Origin: Fragilaria crotonensis
Taxonomy: Eukaryota; Bacillariophyta; Fragilariophyceae; Fragilariales; Fragilariaceae
Reading direction: 5' to 3'
DNA: 20,952 nucleotides
Assembly (NCBI GenBank): GCA_022925895.1
Contig: JAKSYS010000828.1
Location: forward strand, 1-20,952
Numbering within the stretch: position 1 is the first letter of the stretch; each line of letters begins with the position of its first letter. Under the pieces are notes generated by a model. It had not been told where the DNA came from. It saw only the letters and a list, made by a program, of their open reading frames with translations, and did no database searches. This document shows, piece by piece, positions 18,500 to 20,952 of this stretch. The position numbers and the translations under genes are program-made.

Positions 18500-18900
18500 C
18501 GACTCGCACCCGGGTTTAAACATACCTACCAATTACGACATTCCTCCAGGCGGCTTCATCGTAAGCAACGAACGACTTTTCGGGTCGTCAACGCAAGAAA
18601 ATCATGACTGTCTACCGGCTGCGAATTCAGGCATGGCAAAAATGTGTGCACACCACTGAGCGACGGATTCACTCTAGCGCGCGGAACACCGCAAAACGAG
18701 AATGATCTGGCCTCCTCTGTCCACGAGTTGATTCACAAACAATTGCATTTGGATGATGAGGTATTAGCTCTTGCGGGTGCGTGCGCGCCCACTCTAGCAA
18801 GTCCATGTGCGGGTAGGCGTTCGATTCCAAGTGATGCGCGCCGAGAGCGGGGGGTGTCGTGCAATGCAAAAGAACGAGTTATAATCATCCAAAAATAAAC
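18500..18900 (+). other. Further coding-like fragments in changing frames, ending at an AATAAA
   Basis: One frame reads HPGLNIPTNYDIPPGGFIVS at 18507-18566 and runs on to a stop at about 18656. Another reads NENDLASSVHELIHKQLHLD within 18644-18820. Both look more protein-like than random DNA but match nothing I know. AATAAA at 18894-18899 could end a transcript from this strand, either as the IQ gene's 3' UTR or from a broken separate gene. Confidence 0.3.
18894..18899 (+). terminator. Candidate polyadenylation signal AATAAA
   Basis: The first clear AATAAA downstream of the IQ gene, 768 bases after its stop. The distance is long for a compact genome, which is a weak reason to suspect more coding sequence between them. 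Confidence 0.35.
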
Positions 18901-19672
18901 CGGCTCCTTCGTATGCATGTAAATGCGTACGTCCGAGGTCAAACTGAAAGGGCGTAACGCTACCGGTAGAACCTTGTACTGGAGAACGAGTACTAGTACA
19001 TGCGAGTACTATGCATACCGGTAGCAAGACTTGCAACGTAATTATTTGAAATCCTTGTTAAGAAACTCCGGGGTATTGCACTTGAACTTGAATATCGGTC
19101 AACATCAACTAGTCATAGTCATCGGACCTTCTACACACTGCAAACAAATAAGCAAGAAACCCAAACCCGTATTTCATTGCTGTCAAAAGTCACAAGTCAC
19201 GGCTCTGAGAAAGTCGTAGGACCAACTTCCCACTCCTCGGCCTACAATTTGCAGTACTCCAGTAGTTCAGAACTACGACACATCTACAGTAGCAGGGTAC
19301 TTGTACCAGGAATGTCATCTGTAACATGTCATACGTTAGGCATAGATCCCAGAAATTGATTCGATTCAATGCTTAGTAGGTTGTTCGTACTACATTGGAT
19401 CCCGTTTTGCATCAAATGACTGAATTGGTTTAATTGTCGGCAATGCGAGCACCGAGTACTGAGATGTACTAGACTACTGGTACCGGTACCAAGTATTGTG
19501 TTCGGTGCAGAGTACTACCTGTAGTACTCGGAATGCTCTGGACTCTGGACTCTAACGGTAGGTTAGGTACTCGTAGTCCCGCTTCAATTTGAATCTGAAC
19601 CTCGTGACTAATGGTGGCCTGAAATTTCAAACGGTCGCGGAGAAATGAAGGTCATTCTCAGAATTTAGGTTG
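18901..19672. promoter_or_regulatory. Palindrome-rich spacer upstream of the TPR gene
   Basis: No gene recognised. TACCGGTA occurs at 18961-18968 and 19016-19023 around gagtactagtac and gagtact words. GGTACTTGTACCAGG is at 19296-19310. The perfect 12-bp palindrome ggtaccggtacc (19479-19490) sits between inverted arms ccgagtact (19452-19460) and agtactcgg (19523-19531). These resemble the words upstream of the sulfatase and IQ genes. Confidence 0.4.
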
Positions 19673-19772
19673 AATGTTGAAGATGACACCAACAATGCCT
19701 GCACATCCCTGTAGATATCTGGATGGGCACTCTTCTCACAAATCAATCTGTCGATCAATATTGACACGGAAA

Positions 19773-20489
19773 ATGAACGCACTACAAGCTGCAGTCGAAT
19801 CAAACAACATTGGGGTCTCTTTGTTGGAGACGGCGCGATACGACGAGGCCCTCGATGTTTTTCGATCCGCAGCCGATTTAATGTATGTGGTGACGCAGGT
19901 TGTTAACGCCGCAAACCCAGAGGCTCATTGGAGCGCCAGTACATCGGATCCCTTGACTTGCAGAAAGGTGCACGACGCACAAGAAAAGATGCTTAAGATG
20001 TCATCATCTACAGTGAAAGAAAAGCGACAACAACTTGGGCAACGTCACGATGTGGACTGCTTTGTTCACGTGCGAGCTTTCAATCTGTCCATGCCGGCGT
20101 GCACAGACGACGTGGACTGTGCCCTTCATTCGGCGACCGTCCTCGCCAACATGGCTCTGACCTACCACCTTGCGGTTCCACAAACTGCATCATCGAACTT
20201 TCCATCATTTAACAGTGCTTTGACGCTTTACGAAATGGCATACAGTGTGGCTTCACGCGTCGAACACAGTGAGCAGTCGTCGCAAATCATGATGGTGACC
20301 CTCAACAACATGGGACAGATTCATCATGAATGTGGAATGTACGACGAAGCGAGAAGCATTCTCAATACTCTGCAGGAGTATATTCGGCATCGAATCAAGG
20401 TTGGAGACGAGGCGTTTTCTGCGGACAAGCGTATGTACCTTTTGAATGCCATGCTTCTTGTGAAACCCCGAGGTGCGGCCGCTGCGTGA
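19773..20489 (+). CDS. TPR-repeat protein of a diatom-type family
   Basis: An intact protein of 238 residues from ATG 19773, or 271 from ATG 19674. I prefer 19773 because it has A at -3 and is followed at once by the family-like start (ESNNIGVSLLETARYDEALDVF), while the extra N-terminus is unlike the rest. Three TPR-like helical pairs are visible: NNIGVSLLE...YDEALDVF near the start, ATVLANMALTYHLA...ALTLYEMAYSVA in the middle, and TLNNMGQIHHECGMYDEARSIL near the end. The last block (MYLLNAMLLVKPRGAAAA) matches, from memory, the usual C-terminus of a multicopy diatom TPR family. TPRs bind partner proteins; no enzyme domain is present. Its partner and role are unknown. Confidence 0.8.
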   Translation: MNALQAAVESNNIGVSLLETARYDEALDVFRSAADLMYVVTQVVNAANPEAHWSASTSDPLTCRKVHDAQEKMLKMSSSTVKEKRQQLGQRHDVDCFVHVRAFNLSMPACTDDVDCALHSATVLANMALTYHLAVPQTASSNFPSFNSALTLYEMAYSVASRVEHSEQSSQIMMVTLNNMGQIHHECGMYDEARSILNTLQEYIRHRIKVGDEAFSADKRMYLLNAMLLVKPRGAAAA

Positions 20490-20952
20490 TACAACGTCAA
20501 CCACACCTCGCTAGTGTAAAGTAATCCAAGGAATTTAGGAATATATGCTAATACTGACGTGTTCATTCATCGAGATTAACAAGTTCGACACACATCACGC
20601 CTTCAATCGACGTAACAACTAGTTCGACATTGATCACGACTCGTATCACCTTAAAGCAGTGCTCCGGTGTGCGAAAGGACAATGTGGGGAGACTGGCAGC
20701 GATGTTCTTCAATGCTCGCGTAAGGTACCTGTCCCCATGCAGTTCACTCCGTAGCTTCCGGAGAGGGGTAGTGCCGCTTCAATTGGCGAACTTCACCGAT
20801 CAGGAGACGACATCTTTGTGCTGTATGTGCGAATTGAGCATTGACAAATGTTCCACTATCTGGAGATTTCATACTCGGGAAAAGTTCACGAGTACATATG
20901 ACGTATGAGGAGGACATCTGGTAAGTAACGGTTTCGCCAGTGTCATGAGTTC
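20490..20952. other. Right edge of window, no recognised gene
   Basis: About 460 bases. An open stretch at 20630-20908 starts with TTG and shows no family motif. A textbook splice donor, ctg|gtaagt, lies at 20920-20926 and may belong to a gene running off the right edge, but no coding frame clearly leads into it. Confidence 0.3.

Noticed and set aside
20630-20908. 92-codon open stretch at the right edge
   Set aside because: TTG start and no family motif; probably chance.

Overview
This window looks like nuclear DNA from a diatom, possibly a raphid pennate (genus not determinable). The reasons are: a Copia LTR retrotransposon whose Gag and Pol resemble the diatom 'CoDi' type; a C-terminal TPR gene of a family I recognise as expanded in diatoms; long eukaryotic genes with separate promoters; and a usable AATAAA signal. 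There are no operons, ribosome binding sites, CRISPR arrays, convincing tRNAs or rRNAs. No species can be named from the sequence alone.

Layout. 1-80 is short flanking DNA. 81-6732 is one complete Ty1/Copia element: two identical 176-bp LTRs, a 5-bp target duplication (ccgcc), a leader, Gag with an RGG-rich tail, then protease, integrase, reverse transcriptase and RNase H in Copia order. The catalytic residues I can see are present, but the reading frame is cut by roughly sixteen single-base shifts. The element sits about 200 bp upstream of, and in the same orientation as, an intact mitochondrial carrier gene (6935-8044). A secreted sulfatase (8150-9782, minus strand) converges on the carrier gene; its frame is broken once, in a short C run. 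Next come about 3.5 kb without a recognisable gene (9783-13323): a GTAC-palindrome-rich stretch, a long AT-richer part, and a second palindrome-rich part. A long plus-strand gene (13324-18126, two frame breaks) encodes a protein of about 1600 residues with a polyproline N-terminus, a long disordered Ser/Pro-rich region, about 18 tandem IQ (calmodulin-binding) motifs and a His/Pro/Ser-rich tail. Coding-like fragments in changing frames follow (18127-18900), then another palindrome-rich spacer, then an intact TPR gene (19773-20489). The last 460 bp hold nothing I can name.

The genes are not obviously functionally linked. The main points of interest are the IQ scaffold without a motor domain, a short palindromic motif shared by three gene-upstream regions, a sulfatase with altered active-site positions, and an indel-only break pattern that may be partly assembly error.
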